NCBI GenBank assembly: GCA_004154925.1
Contig: QJNS01000026.1
Location: 372,001-436,000, forward strand
DNA from: Monosporascus cannonballus
Taxonomy: Eukaryota; Ascomycota; Sordariomycetes; Xylariales
Length of the DNA: 64,000 nucleotides
Direction of reading: 5' to 3'
In this document: positions 34,609 through 47,773 of the stretch, piece by piece
Layout: the number at the start of each line of letters is the position of its first letter
Numbering within the stretch: position 1 is the stretch's first letter
Notes under the pieces: generated by a model
Told to the model about the DNA's origin: nothing
The model's input: only the letters and a program-made list of their open reading frames with translations
Database searches by the model: none
Position numbers and translations under genes: made by a program

Positions 34609-35000
34609 GAAGATAAAACAATATTTACAAAAACGCGTTTTTTTAAATTTGAAAAACGTTATTAATAAGAAATAAATAGAGTTATTATGCGCTTAATTCG
34701 TTTTTGGAAGTAAAAAGTTTTTTTCATTTTAAAAATATTAAAATAATATAACAAAAATTACAATCTTTAGAAAAGCCGGGAAAATAAAAACGATAAAAGC
34801 AGGTTTTTGCTAAGGTTTTTGCCTTTATATTTATTTTTTCACGATTTAATTAATTGGTTTTTTACGGCCGTTTTGAAAACCGTAAATTACAATGTTATTA
34901 TTTTTAATAACCTTATTATTATTAATAAAATTTCCGTAATATATATTAGGCGTTTATAAGACTTTTTACGAATTTCGAAATGTTTTCGAAATCCGAGTTT
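34609..35000 (+). pseudogene. Antisense ORF relic of the third Gypsy, remainder
   Basis: The stretch ending GAAAAACGTTATTAATAAG lines up with GCGAACGGTTATTAATAAG in the copy at 2.7 kb. It continues past the solo LTR towards the pol 3' end. Confidence 0.45.
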
Positions 35001-38000
35001 TTTTTTAATTTAAGTATCAAGTAAGTTTACTTTCTTCGTTTATCGAGAATTTTATTTATTTTATATCGTTTTATTCCGCATAAACCTTAATGATATTTGC
35101 TATTAATTTAAATAAGAAAACATAAAAACTTCAATAAAATTAAGACTTAAGAATGAATTTTAATTAATAATTATTTTCAAGACTTTTTTAAATAATTCTA
35201 TATAAACCGATGTATTTACAATAGAATTCTTTACTGGGGTTTTTTTATTGAAATATTTCTTAACGAAGTAAATTATTCTTTTTAAAAAGTTAATTTTTTG
35301 AACCTTTTTAGTTATAATAGTTACAAATTTAATTATATTGGAATTTTAATGTACTTTTGAAAATATTTATTTTCCTTATTTTAAAGCGAATATTAATTTA
35401 ATATAGATAAATATATTTTATCTAACTTTATAAGTATTTAGCATAAATCTATAATCTATATATATTAATATCGTTTTGATATTTTTATAATAATTAATAT
35501 TACAAATAAATTAAATTTGAAGTCGTTTTTTAATTTAACTCTTTAAGTTATAATAAATATAATATATTAAGTACGCTTTTAATATTTAATTTGACCGTTT
35601 TATATGTTTATTTGTTTACGATTGAAATACGTTATCTAATTTATAATTTAGATTAATTTATATTATAAGATTTTGCTAAAACTTTAAAGTAAATATAGTT
35701 TTTAAGTCGGAAATAGTTTCGTATTATAAATTATATATATTAAAAATGTGTTTAAAAAAAGATATATATTATTTGTTCTATATTAATGTGTTTTTAATAA
35801 TTTAAGAAATGAGAAAATTTCGTAACTTTGCCGAATATGTCGAAAATATTATTAAAATATATTTTTATTGTTAAATTGTTTTATAAAAGAAGTTTCATAA
35901 TAAAAGTTATAAAAATTAAATTTTATAATTTTTAAACAAGTAATAATTATAATTTTTATATATTTTATGTGGTCACACTTAGGTGGTATTATAAAAGCTA
36001 TATTATTTTCGTATTTTTACAGTACTGGTTTTATTTTAAATAAAGAATAAATACGTAAAAAAAGATTTCAGGTTTTTTAAATCTTTAAATATTTATATAA
36101 CCAATATTTATATATATCTCGTATAAAGGTTATTTTGCCTTTTTGAAATTTATAACTTATATTTTGTTAAAAAATTATTATTGTATTTATGAGATGTTTT
36201 AATATATGTTATATAGTATATCTCGTATTATTGTAAGTTTATATAAATGTAAGTATTTTTTAAGAATACTTTCGAAAACTATTTATTTAACTGTATTTAA
36301 TTTTTTCGAAATTTAGTCGTTTATTTAATGTATTTATTTTAGCTTTTTTTGAATTTTCTTTGCAAATAATAACGAAATCGAAGTTCGTTATTTTTTGCAT
36401 ATCATAATAATTATTTCGGCAATATTTTGATCATAATAAAATAAGTAAAATTTTGATAATTTTTATAAATTTTAATTTAATATATATTTTTTAAAAATGT
36501 GTAAACTTCCAAAAAGCTACATTAATAACTATAAACTCTTTATTTAAAGCAACGTCATTAAATTTAGTTCTTTTTTAATTTAAATAGAAAAAAGTCGAGG
36601 CAATATATTTTATATTAATTATGTCGTTATTTAATTATCACGTTCATCATATAATTGAAAATATAGATTTTTAATTTAATAGGATATATGAAATCGTAAA
36701 TAACTAATATTAATTTATTAATAATTTCATTTTTAGTTTTCTGGAACGTTTTTTTGTTTATAATATTTGTTTTAATATTTGTTTTAGTAAGATTAATTAA
36801 AAATATAATAATTTAATCAAAATTTCGAATAAAGATTTTCTAGTAATTACCAACTTTAAAAAAATTTTCCCTTTTAATTATAGTTAAGATTTGTTATTTT
36901 GTAATTATAACGGTTTTTTAAAAATTTGGTTTAGTATTTTTTATAATTATAATATATTTTAGTTACTTTATATCTTATTTATAAAATTAATTTTGTTTCC
37001 GTTAATTAATAGTTTGGGGTTTTATAAAGTTTTAAAAGGTTTTATAAATATATTTTATATTTTTTTTATTTTCGAGTAAATGAGAGTATTGTCGAAGTAA
37101 CAAACAATAAACACTTCGAAATATTTACGTAATATATAATTTATCATCCGGTAAAATATTATTAATACATTTATAAGTACTATTAATATAATGAAATATT
37201 CGAATAACCCGTATTCCGTTTTAAAAGGTATTTTTTTATTCGTGTTTTATTTAATTTTAATAAGATTATACTTATTTTTAAAGTTGAAAATTATGAATTA
37301 TTTAATTTCGTAAATTCGTTTGTATATTTTAATATTTGAAATAATAATATTTGATTTTTAATAATAATCTTCTTTAATTATTTGTAATCGATTGCAAATT
37401 GTAATTTGTTATTTTTTTAAGTTTGAAAAATGTGAGATATTTTATAGATAATTTTAGAAGTCGAACTTTTCATTTTATAACTAATTTTTAAGTATTTCTT
37501 TAAAAATGCGTCATTTGTTTTCGCGAATATTTTAAATAAGGTAAAACCTTGTAGATACGCCTTTTTAAAACAGAGAATTTCGTAATTTTATTTGTTATAT
37601 TCAGGTAATTTCGTAATAAATTTCTTTGAAAAACTACTTATATCAGTAATAGTATCGTAATATTCTAACTAGATTTCTTTTATTTTTATTATTGTTATTT
37701 AAAATTATTGTTTAATTGTTTATATTTGGTTTTAATAATAATAATAATACTTTATTTTTTAATCCTCATAGTTTGTATATTTTATATTTTTGGGTAATAA
37801 GGTATTTATTATATTTTTATACTTATATTTGTCTCTGTTTCCGATGAAATCTTAGAATCTTAATTTTGTAATCTTTGTTTATTAGTAAGATATAAAGCAA
37901 ACTTTCTTGAGTTAATATTTTCGTGGATTAAAACTGTATATTAATATATTTTTGGTTTTCTTAAGGTTTTATCGTAATATTTAAATAAAACGATATCCAA

Positions 38001-38250
38001 ATTCACTATTTAGGATTATTTTTGAATAAAATGTTTAAAGTAATTAATATTACGGAAGATCCTTTATTTATCGTAAGCCAAAATTTGATTTTTAGCAGTT
38101 GTAATAGTATAAGATTTTGACTTTTATTTTTATTATAATTTAAATTTATTTATAATGTTTTATATAATACAATTTTCGTTTAAAGTTCTATAATCTATTA
38201 TTACGATATATTAATACGTTTCGATTTGTATTTCGAAAATAATCAAGTTA
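35001..38250 (-). mobile_element. Gypsy pol relic of the third element (RIP-decayed)
   Basis: Parallel to 3,200-6,380. The minus strand near 37,080-37,140 reads FEVFIVCYFDNTLIYS, the RT catalytic box with changed residues. The RNase H region near 36,400-36,560 matches 4,520-4,660. It is more decayed than the first copy and has no open frames. Confidence 0.75.
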
Positions 38251-39748
38251 TTAACAAATTTTATTATTACATTTAAAACCTTTTCTAAGAATTCCTTTAA
38301 GCTTTTTAGGTTTCGATATTTTACGGCTTTTTTATCGGTAATTTTGTTTTTTTATTTTTTTCGAATTTATTAAATTTCATTGATATTTGTTCGCATAATA
38401 CGTTAAGTTGTTATATTTGTCATTTTTACCGGCATATTTATTCTTCAAGTTATGTTAGATTTGTTTAATTAATTCGTGATTTCGTTCTTTATTAAGTAAA
38501 TTGCTTTTTATATAGCGTATAATATTTTATTTTTTTATGACTTCTTGTTTTTCTAATAAAGTTTTTAAGCAAATTATTGAAGTTTTTAAGGCTTAGTCTT
38601 TTGAGGTTTGTAATAAATATTAGTTAAAAATAAAAAAATATAATAACTCTTCATTCATGCTTTTCGATAATATATTATATTAATCTTTTACAGATTAATA
38701 ATCGTGGTAATTATAAAAATAAAAAGAGGTTTTTGATATATGTTATTCTGGTTAACTTTATATAGTTATTCGTTTATCAATATCGTTTTAAAAAGTAATA
38801 ATTCGAAAATATCGATATTATCGTTTATTTATCTTATTATTTTCGGTGTAATTAGGAAAACTAAATTCTTTTTTATATATACCTAAAATACGTTAATACA
38901 TGGACATTTTTTAATTATCGTATATTAAGTATTTTCGTTGTGTACCATATATTACGTATATTTTGCCGTATCCGTTGAAAGGTTCCGGGCAAAGATTTTT
39001 ATTTATATTTGATATTTTTTAAAATTATTTCTGCAAGGCGTATTATCGTTTTTCTAATATGTTCTAGGCCATTTTCTTAGCTTTTCGTATTCCGCGTTAA
39101 ATTTTTTGTCGTAATAAGCTTATTTCTTAGGGAGTTTAATTAATATCAATGGCTTTATTATTATTTTTTCGATTATGTGTAAATTACGTTTTTCGAATAA
39201 GTACTTAATTATTTCGTTATAATATTTCAAATTTCTGTAATTGTTTTGAAAATATTTTATTTTATTATAATTATAATTATAATATTTAACTTCGTTTTTA
39301 TTCTTATATTAAACCGTTTCAAATTCTCGAAGCTTTTACGTTATACTATAAAATATAAATAATAGGTTACGTTTTTTCCTAAATTAGCTAATTAACGTTT
39401 ATATTTTAAAGTATATTTCTTTTTTATATGTCGTTCGTATAATTTGTTATTAATTTTAAGAATTTCGATACTATATCCATTTAAAATCCTAGATTTTAAA
39501 AATTTAATGATTTTATTTTTAGTCTTATTTTCTAATTCTTTGTAAAATATATAGGTATAAATTTTTGTTCGTGCTTGTTTTATTTTGCCCTAATTGTAAA
39601 ATATTTAAATATTATTATATATTTCGAAACCTTTTTTTGGCATAATTAAAAGGTTTTTTATACTGTCGTACGTTTTTCGTCAGAATTTTCGAAATAAATA
39701 TAATTACGAAAAAAATTCTTTAATAAATACTTTTTCGTTAACCTTAAA
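38251..39748 (-). mobile_element. Gypsy gag relic, truncated before the 5' LTR
   Basis: Parallel to 6,400-7,900. The minus strand near 39,255-39,310 reads EVKYYNYNYNK, the remains of a CCHC knuckle. Homology stops at about 39,748, where some 350 bp of gag leader and the whole 5' LTR would be expected, so the element lost its 5' end. Confidence 0.7.
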
Positions 39749-39834
39749 GTGCAGCGCGCGTTCTAGAGCATCTGCAACTAGTCAACAATACATACATAAC
39801 TGATGTCCCTTATATCTGACAAATATCCCCCCTT
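39749..39834. other. Short undecayed spacer between two broken transposons
   Basis: About 86 bases of balanced composition (starting AAGTGCAGCGCGCGTTCTAG) lie between the broken gag and the broken DNA transposon. It matches nothing else I can see in the window. It could be host DNA left at a deletion junction. Confidence 0.4.
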
Positions 39835-42750
39835 TCAAAATACGATAAATCCGAATTTTCTTAATTTTACCGGGCCACGCCCTTAGAACAGAACATACGT
39901 ACGCGTACCTTAGATTTCTGGCATCAACATAAGAAAACCAATATAACGTTTGAAAATTTCATTCGTAGTTGGGTTCTTTCCGACGATTCAAGCCGAACCA
40001 CCAATTCGACCGTTCGGATCAACCGATTATGTGCTTTGATTAGGACGGGGCGCGACTTGGGGCGGCTTTGCAATTTTTTCCGATATTTGTCGAACTTGTA
40101 ACGCAGTAACAGTCCGTGACCTATATGGATCGGTTTACGATATGGGGATATAGCGCCGTTATTTCCGATTAAGCGAATTCCGCTGCCTGCGGAAAGTTAC
40201 CTATGCTTTCTGTAAAATCGAAAGTATAACTTTTTCGTATATTACATATAGCGTAAAAAACAGGCGGTTTTTCAAAATATCCTAATATTGCTATTTATCG
40301 AAACCGGGAACCGTTTTAATTAATTCGATTATATTTTGAATTAAATATAGATTTTTAATTGCGTTTAATTTATTCGGGAATTTATTAAGCAAAATCCATT
40401 TAAGTTTAATAAAAATAAATATCCATCTTGCCTTTTTACCGCCAAACGAAAACAACCGTATAAAAAACAGTTCGTTCGCCCGTTATTTATACCAGAATTT
40501 TATTATTTTCTAAGCAATCGCTTTTATCGAACCAGTTTTTGGTTATTTTTACGTAAATATTTTCGAATTTAAAAGTTCGGATATATGGAAAAAATTAGGC
40601 GTATATATATTATAATAAGGTTTAGCCAGAATTAAGTTATTACGGTCCTTTTTTAACATAATAACTTCGTTTTTTTAAATATATTAAAATCGCTTTATGT
40701 ATATATTTACCGTTAAATAAAGCGTACCATTAAGGCCTTATTTTTATTTAATATTGCAGGTTAAAATTACTTTATTTCGGAGATTTAGAAATAATATTTT
40801 AATTAGTTAAAAATTAAAATTAAAATTCGATAATTATTTTGTTCTAATCGGGATTATTTACGATAAATTACGTATTATCCTTTTTATTATCCGAATCCGT
40901 TACGTCGTTTTTTATTGCAATTTTTATATTCTTATAGGTAATACGGTTTTTAATTTGCCGGGCCTAAATTTTTTTTATTATTTTATTTTTTTTTGAAATA
41001 AACGGTTTAATTTTATACCTATAAAACGCTTAATAAAATGTAAATAATATAACTTATTTATAGTTAATTATATTTAATCGCTTATAATTATAAACCGTTC
41101 GATTAAATGGTTATTATAAATCCTTAATCGAAAAACTTTACGATATATCTTATTATATTATTAGATTAATATTCGGGATATTTATATCTAATCCAAAAGC
41201 AATAATAAATATAACGATATAAATAAAATTATCTAATTACTTTAAGTTATTATATATATAAATTTAATTTTTATAAAATATTTTAAAATTATAAAACTTA
41301 ATAATTTCTTTTATAATTTTCGATAAATACTTTTAGTTTATTATAATCCTAATTAAATGATTACGGATATTTATAATTTTCGTCTTGTTATTAATATAAA
41401 TAATAATCTTAATAATAAAACGTAAATTATTAAGCTAAATTAAAAAAATATTATTTAATAATCTAAATATATTAATTATTAAAAAGTTTTAATATTTTAA
41501 GTTAAACGTTAACTTTTCGATATAAAAAAATTAATAATATTAATTTCGGGACGATTAATATTACAATATAGGACTTCCGCCTTATAATTATATTTAATTA
41601 AGCCGCCGATTTGACGAAAACCGTTATATTTCGTAATTCTTTTTATGATATTATTCGTAATTATTATATACGTAAATTAATATATATAGACAAAAAAATA
41701 AAATGCAAGTTACGGATATTAATATATTTAAACCGGAAATTCTTTTTTAATAATAAATATATTTCGTTCTTAAGAATTAAATTATACCGCCGTTCGAAAT
41801 TAAAATTTAATATATTATTTGGAATTAATCGTTTAATATTTGTTTAAAATTAAAAATAATATAATTATATTATTTAGCAATTATATAATTAAAGATTTTC
41901 CGAAACTTATTTTAATAACGAAAAAAATATTAAGTTTTCCGAAAACCAGATTATATATTATATCGACTTATTTATTCTGTGAAATATGGCCCTGCCCGCC
42001 AAATATAACGCCTAATATAAGACGAATAAACCGACGGCGTAAGGTTTTCGTAAGGTTATCGGCCGTATACATAATGTTGGCATATAGGTTAATTACGTTT
42101 ATATCGGCAAGAAACCGGTAAAGGTATCGGATAAAAATAAACGCTTTTACTTTGGAAAATTAAGTGCTCGAAGGTTCAAGATATTTACCTTAAATTTTCG
42201 AATATATTATCCGTATTTGGTTAATTAGGAAAAAAAATATTTCGAGGTTTGCTATAAGCGATTTTAAGCCCCGTATATTATTATTTTAGCTTATGGGGTT
42301 ATATTATTATCGTATTAGCTTAAGGAGGGTAAAAAGTTATAATATGTATTAATTGGGATTTTAAGTTATTTTTTTATTATAATAATTTTTATTTCGTATT
42401 AATTAAAACCATTATTATATTAAGAAATAAAGATTTTAATTTTGCGTTAAATTATATAGGTTAAAGTGCTAAGAGTTTCGTAATTAATATATATTATTAA
42501 AGTTAATAATGATAATTTTTGCGGATTTGTATGGGAACGTACCAAACGGAACGAAAAAATCATTACTTGCTATTAGGCCTTATTTTGGAGGTTTTGTTGT
42601 TTATGTGGGTATTATTTTTAAAGGAGTTTAGCTGATATATTGGACCTCTGACAGATACTTCTTGATCAAAAGCTATAGCTGTGGCTACGACTGCTGCGCC
42701 GCAGGCGCAGCCACAACCTCCAAAATGGGGTCCTGATCACGATGAGGCAA
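39835..42750 (+). mobile_element. Internally deleted, left-truncated copy of the 10.7-kb DNA transposon
   Basis: 39,835 to about 40,033 matches about 10,966-11,164, and about 40,034-42,750 matches about 18,392-21,279 to the last base of the right end (GAGGCAA). About 7.2 kb in between is missing, and the first 365 bp including the left inverted repeat are absent. Copy differences are mostly C/T and G/A, and this copy is clearly less decayed in its first 400 bases. The right flank is CCCAAAAT; no matching duplication is found on the left, as expected for a truncated copy. Confidence 0.75.
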
Positions 42751-42894
42751 CCCAAAATATCGAATTACTTATAATATCGATAACGTCTGTGATTTAAGTA
42801 AAACATAGAGATTTTTATTAATTAATTTTTTTCGTTTTAATACGTAACTTTATATACGCCAATATTTTAACGGAATTACGAATTAATACGCAGA
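42751..42894. other. AT-rich flank, nothing recognised
   Basis: It joins the transposon end to the MITE-like terminus that follows and may be the interior of that second element. Confidence 0.35.
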
Positions 42895-43053
42895 TTAGTA
42901 CGTATTTAAAAATACCTACGGGTACTCGTAGGTGGTTAGTTCGTGGGTGGGTAGTCGTGGGTATTTTTGAAAAAACGCCAAGACCACCCACGGTTACCCA
43001 TCCACGGTCGTGAGTAGTCCGTGGGTACCCATTGGGTACCCATTGCAAACCCT
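42895..43053. mobile_element. Terminus of a larger relative of the 209-bp MITE
   Basis: It ends TGGGTACCCATTGCAAACCCT at 43,053, the same outer sequence as the MITE's right end. The preceding 130 bases carry several GTGGGTAGTCGTGGGTA and CCACCCACGG motifs in both directions, as subterminal repeats do. The opposite end is not found upstream; the deleted transposon copy lies there. The sequence is little decayed. Confidence 0.6.
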
Positions 43054-45684
43054 AATCCCGTATTCTCCCTTTCCTGGTCCTATCCATTTCCAGAATTCCG
43101 CGGGCCTCGGTGCTAATGGTACATAGCTTGGGCGAGAAATTGGCTTGAATAGGCTGAAGCGTCAGAGTTGTGCTTTGCTTTTTGGAATGGATTGGATGGC
43201 GGACACCGAGAACACAGCATATACTCTGGCCCCAAGAAGTAGGAGTGTTGCAATTGGTAGTTTGCAGTGGTCCCTGTAGCGAATGGCTTAGCCTGGGTCG
43301 GCGAACCGACGGCATTCGAGAGTTACCTAAACCGCTGGTTAATAGTCCTTTTTATTCTGAATCATGCCAGTGACTCGGCTGAACAATGGGAATTTTAGTA
43401 GGAATGGCCGGCAGTTCCTGTCCCTTATGGTTGTATATATATATATTGTGAAGCTGAGGCTGCGAAGCGCAACACGCCAACGAACAGGTCCTTGATACGG
43501 GCGACGAGCAGTTTAACAGCGACCTAACCAGCGCTGAGGATTACTAGGTAAGTTAGGAAGAAGGACGGAAATCTGCCCTCTCGATATAGGTCCGGTATAA
43601 GAGGCAGAATCGAATAAAGAAGCAGCAGGGGCTCCATAATGGAGCCAACTAAAAGTATATCAATGGAAATGTCGTAACAGCACGTTTGAAATATACAGTC
43701 AGGGGAAACCTCGGAAATTGATATTCGGGCATGGCGGTTACATTACCTACTTATTCAAGCTATCTTGAGCTGGCATTGCTCATTCAGCTTGGGCGATTGG
43801 CATATGGACCTCTTTCCATGTCCGCCCCATTATGACTTCGCTCACCCAAGCAGAATTGCTGAGAGAGGTTTCGGGAGAGCAGATATGCCAATATAGTAAT
43901 AGAGATAAGGCAGGATGCGGTCAACGCAGAACGAACAATATGCTTCACAGGATGCGTTACGTTTAGATACGACGTCGCAGATGCTGTAGCGTCTAGCCTT
44001 CTCGCCGATCTTTACAGGGCCTTCGCCCGGTTAAACCCGTATTGGCCTCACACACTGAAACTATCAGTGCTACTGCATCATTGTGACTGACTGGTAAAGC
44101 ATCCGCTAACTGAGCTCGGCCGCCACACATCTCGGGCTATTGCCCTCGGCTTCACTCTAGTGATTTGATGCCCTTCCTTGGATTCAGCCTATCATGCCGG
44201 CCGCATAAGGGAGTGATGTCGACATCCCCAGTTGTCATAACGACCGCCATGTCAGGCGCCAATTGCGCAAGAGTCTGGCAGGGACGCAGCTAGTGTGGCG
44301 GCCATTCAGATATTCGCCAAAAAAAAATCAAACTAGTTCCTGTAGTGGATTCAGGGTCTTGGGGCTGGCTTCAGCCAGCGGTCTATACTCCGGGTGGCCC
44401 TTAAGAGGCAAGCCTTGGTCGTACAGTACCTGGGTACATAATTGGCGCCGGTGCGCCATCATATTGGCCCTGCAATCCCCGCAGCGCTCGGTCTCGGTCT
44501 CGGTAGAGGAAACCCTACTGTCAGTAGGCACTCCTCCCGACTAGATAGAGACCCCCACCACCTTCGGAACTGTTGTCCAAGCTCCCGAAGATCCAGAACA
44601 TCCCGGAGCACGCAGACAGCGATGGGCCATGCAGTCAAAGTTGACAAGAACCCCCAATGGCAAAAGCCAACCATGCCGTAGTCACTACCTGCATTTGCTG
44701 ATGGGGATTCCAGATCTCTGTTACCATACCGCTTGGAACTTACATTCTCTGCATTGTCGCACGCTGCGTGAGTCGCATCTTTGGCGGACGGCAGATACGC
44801 TAGGGTGGTGATCTGGTGCGCTCCGCGACCGTGGCATTGTTTCCGGCTTTCAGTCTGTGTCATAAGCTTCTAGACATACTATATCCGTTGGGAGCCATAA
44901 ACAAGAATGCAGCATTCCCTGTCAGGAGGCCCCCAGATATGAGGCCTGAAGAAGTAGGTGACAGCTCTCGGCGTCATGGATGGGAGCTCAGTTCCCATGT
45001 GCATGAGGACGTAAGAGTGCCCAGAATGTTCAGAGAACCCGGGGCGATGACTGATTGAGTGGATACCGAGATGGAACGTGCTATTTGCGTCCTGGGCCTA
45101 GCCAGCTGCCAGGAGTGCATTCTGTTTAGCCTCGAACAGGGCCCAGGTGGCGGGTAGCGTGGTGAACTTAATGCCGAATCGCCGCATTATCTGCCGACGG
45201 CACGTCTCCAATGACGTAGCCCCTGCCCCGCCCCGGCAATACCGCCATCGAGCCTACAATATCCGCATGAAAATGCCTACCCCCGCGCCAATTGGTAGTT
45301 CCAACCACAGGCCAAACCAGCTTCACTTCCTGAAAGGCCTGCAGTGAACCACCACTCTTTAGGCCACAGGCATAACTTTCAGTTTCCCGTTATTTTTTTT
45401 ATGCGATAGGCGATAGGGGCTCCCGACTTCATACTGTACCTACTTTGGAGTTTCCACCCAAAGTGTCGTAAAGAATCAAGTTTCTCTCGCGTTGCATAAG
45501 CCCGACCCTAGCGCTGGCCCCCCCGCTCGAACGCGTTGAGGGGGTCACCAGCTATATATGCTGACAGCGCCGGCAAGTTATATATTTGCGCTCCCGACCC
45601 ATCGCGATCCCGTATATCCCAAATTCTGTTTCAAGTATTCCACCCTGTTCTCTTGAGAGTCGAGACTCGCGATCGCCAGCCACA
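43054..45684. other. Long normal-composition region without a supported gene
   Basis: Open frames are numerous but short, overlapping and without recognisable motifs (for example 44,459-44,863 minus and 44,263-44,544 plus). One minus-strand frame, about 45,290 down to 44,870, reads coherently for some 110 codons with a single internal TAG (ETCRRQIMRRFGIKFTTLP, later HMGTELPSMTPRAVTYFF). It may be a gene relic, but I do not know its family. No tRNA or repeat is seen. Confidence 0.35.
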
Positions 45685-46002
45685 ATGTCCTCCACGCAAG
45701 CAGTCGTCAATGTTATCTACCCCAAGGAGGCGGCCTCGAACTTCAACATGGAATACTACATCAAGACGCACATGCCGCTCGTGCAGAAGATATGGGGGCC
45801 GCTGGGCCTCAAGAGCTGGACCGTGAGCACCGTCACCCCGGAATCCGGATTCCACGTGCAGGCCTTCCTGGTCTGGGACAGCCTTGAGGCTTTCGAGAAG
45901 GCGCCCATAGACGAGATATTCGCTGACGTGAAGAACTTCACAAACGTGACTCCCGTGAAGTGGGTCGGCCAGCTTCATGGCCACAGCACTATCAGCAGTT
46001 AA
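45685..46002 (+). CDS. EthD domain-containing protein
   Basis: A single exon of 105 residues, the usual size for a one-domain dimeric alpha/beta-barrel protein of the EthD family. The start is the ATG at 45,685 in good context (CCACAATGTC); the frame is open further upstream, but that part reads like leader. The family hallmarks are a first strand with VVNVIYPKE, then FNMEYYIKTHMPLVQKIWGP (the Y-x-x-x-H-x-P-L segment), and a C-terminal strand with the paired-barrel pattern FADVKNFTNVTPV. Members occur as small cytosolic enzymes or helpers in aromatic and polyketide metabolism; no such neighbours are present here, so the substrate is unknown. Codon use is GC-biased and no lesion is visible. 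Confidence 0.85.
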   Translation: MSSTQAVVNVIYPKEAASNFNMEYYIKTHMPLVQKIWGPLGLKSWTVSTVTPESGFHVQAFLVWDSLEAFEKAPIDEIFADVKNFTNVTPVKWVGQLHGHSTISS

Positions 46003-47223
46003 GGCGGTGTATTTGTGGGCCCGGTCGAGGTGTTTAGGCTTGGAGGAGGTGTCGGTTCGATCCGGTCTAGGGAGATCCTGAGCATTTGGATGACTACAGA
46101 AGGAATGCGGTGGTAGCATTGAACTCGATGAATATTACTCGACTTTCTTGTGGTACTGGCGGCGGCCTCGTGCTCTGCCCTTCTCAAGTATGTGGTTAGG
46201 CGAAAAGGTTCTACGGAGCGGTATTCCCAGTCTCACGTACTAGACTCGGCGGATGAGCCTGCAATCTGACGCTTGACCAAACCTCGTGTTATCGGCGGTA
46301 ACTGGGCGTGGAGAATCGTCTAATCTGGTTCAGGGGGCTGTTGTTTGAGCCTGTAACCTCAACCATTCGAAATGTTTGCCAGGCCAGCTCGTTCTAGAAA
46401 TATTTTGGGGGAACATTGGCAAAGAAAAAGCAGGTCGTGTTTGTGCTGGAAAGGTGTCTTGGTTCAGGGAGCTGTATCACAATAATTATCATCTTTGTGT
46501 AGGCAAGCGTGGGCCGTCATACACCTCTTCCGGACAGAGTACATCTTCTAGTATCTGAGTGAATTTGGTGTCATCGACTACGCCATTGCGAACTACTAAT
46601 TAACCCATGCTTCTCTAGTAATACAATAGTAGGAATTCTGTCTGATATCTCGCCGAAGTTAAGAACATCGACATAGCCCACGCCCCACGCCCCGGCAGCG
46701 GTCTATTATGGTCATGACTGTTGCCCGTTCGATGGCTCCTAATGGGAATATACAATGGCTCTATCCCGATGTCCCTCCGTTCCCCGACTACACAGTTCCC
46801 TTGTAGATATTAACCCCGGAGTCATCTCCCATATTATTCGGATTAAAAACGAAAATCCCTAGAAAAAACAACGGTTTCATAGCCGAGACATCGCAGAAGG
46901 TAACGCTGTCTTCGGTCCCAACTTCATCTCAACCTTGCCACGGGTCGAGTAGCCCTTACAAAGCAAACAATCGTAGGGTGTTTCCGTTTTCCCATACACC
47001 AGGAACCAACAGAGTACAGACGGAGCCCAGTCCCTACGGGTAAGATAAAGGGACCCAACACCTTTCAAACCCATATCTCTTTACCTGTGATCTTTCTCAC
47101 CGAGCCTTTACATTCCCGGGACGCATCCAGAATCCCCTGACTTCTGGCCTTCCAGTAGTAGCACCGCTCCAGTCCCAGTTTAGGAATACTTCGAGCCTTC
47201 TCTCCAAGCACAGCTCAGTCGTA
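46003..47223. other. Intergenic, no supported gene
   Basis: Scattered frames of 60-98 codons in all directions with no motif; no repeats seen. Confidence 0.4.
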
Positions 47224-47773
47224 ATGGGAACCATAGCTACCTTCCTCTGCCTTCTCCTTGAGGCCATCGTAGCCAACGGCGAGTACTTCTCCCACTGCGG
47301 CCGCCCGACTTTGCTCTGGCATGACGACGCACCCTTCTTAGGCTCCCTCTGCGATGGGGCGCCGAAAGGTACGCAGTGTACAGCACTCAACATCGGCCGC
47401 TGCTACGCGAACAAGGGCGGCGAGCTCGCCGCTTCCAAACAGTCAGTAGATTCCCTAGCTGTAGCCTCTACCACAAGCTAACCGGCCTCCCCTACCCAGT
47501 GGAAACTACTATAACACCTGCAAGGACTGCAGTCTCAAGGGGGGTCGCAGACAACTTTGAGTTGCTACTGCCTTGTTGACCCGGCAGGCTCAACATACCA
47601 TTACACCGAGATCGACACCGGCAAGTGTCTGCTGCCATTTGCAAAGCCGTTATCTCTTCACTCTGCTAACCACTACATGGATAGACAAGGACATCGAAAA
47701 TAAGGACGGCTTCTTGACCTGCTTCGACGGAGGAGAGAAACTGTGCCGACCGGAGGACGGTGGACAGTTCTAG
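47224..47773 (+). pseudogene. Secreted CVNH-domain (cyanovirin-N homolog) protein gene with one frameshift
   Basis: Three exons can be built. Exon 1 (47,224-47,441) has ATG, a signal peptide (MGTIATFLCLLLEAIVANG) and the first CVNH half: LGSLCDG, then CTALNIGRCYANKGGELAA. Intron 1 (47,442-47,499) has donor GTCAGT, a CTAAC branch and acceptor CCCAG. Exon 2 (47,500-47,620) has GNYYNTCKDCSLKG, then TLSCYCLVDPAG and TEIDT. Intron 2 (47,621-47,684) has a GC donor (GCAAGT), a CTAAC branch and acceptor ATAG. Exon 3 ends IENKDGFLTCFDGG, then TAG at 47,773. The repeated pattern S-C-x2-C-x-L, L-x-C-x-C, I-D-x3-I-x-N-x-D-G-x-L is that of CVNH lectins. A run of six G at 47,539-47,544 puts exon 2 out of frame; one G more or two fewer would be in frame, so a sequencing error is possible. 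The family binds high-mannose glycans. Confidence 0.75.

Noticed and set aside
45631..46119. 162-codon minus-strand frame opposite the EthD gene
   Set aside because: Shadow of a GC-biased gene; the plus strand has a recognised domain and a good start.
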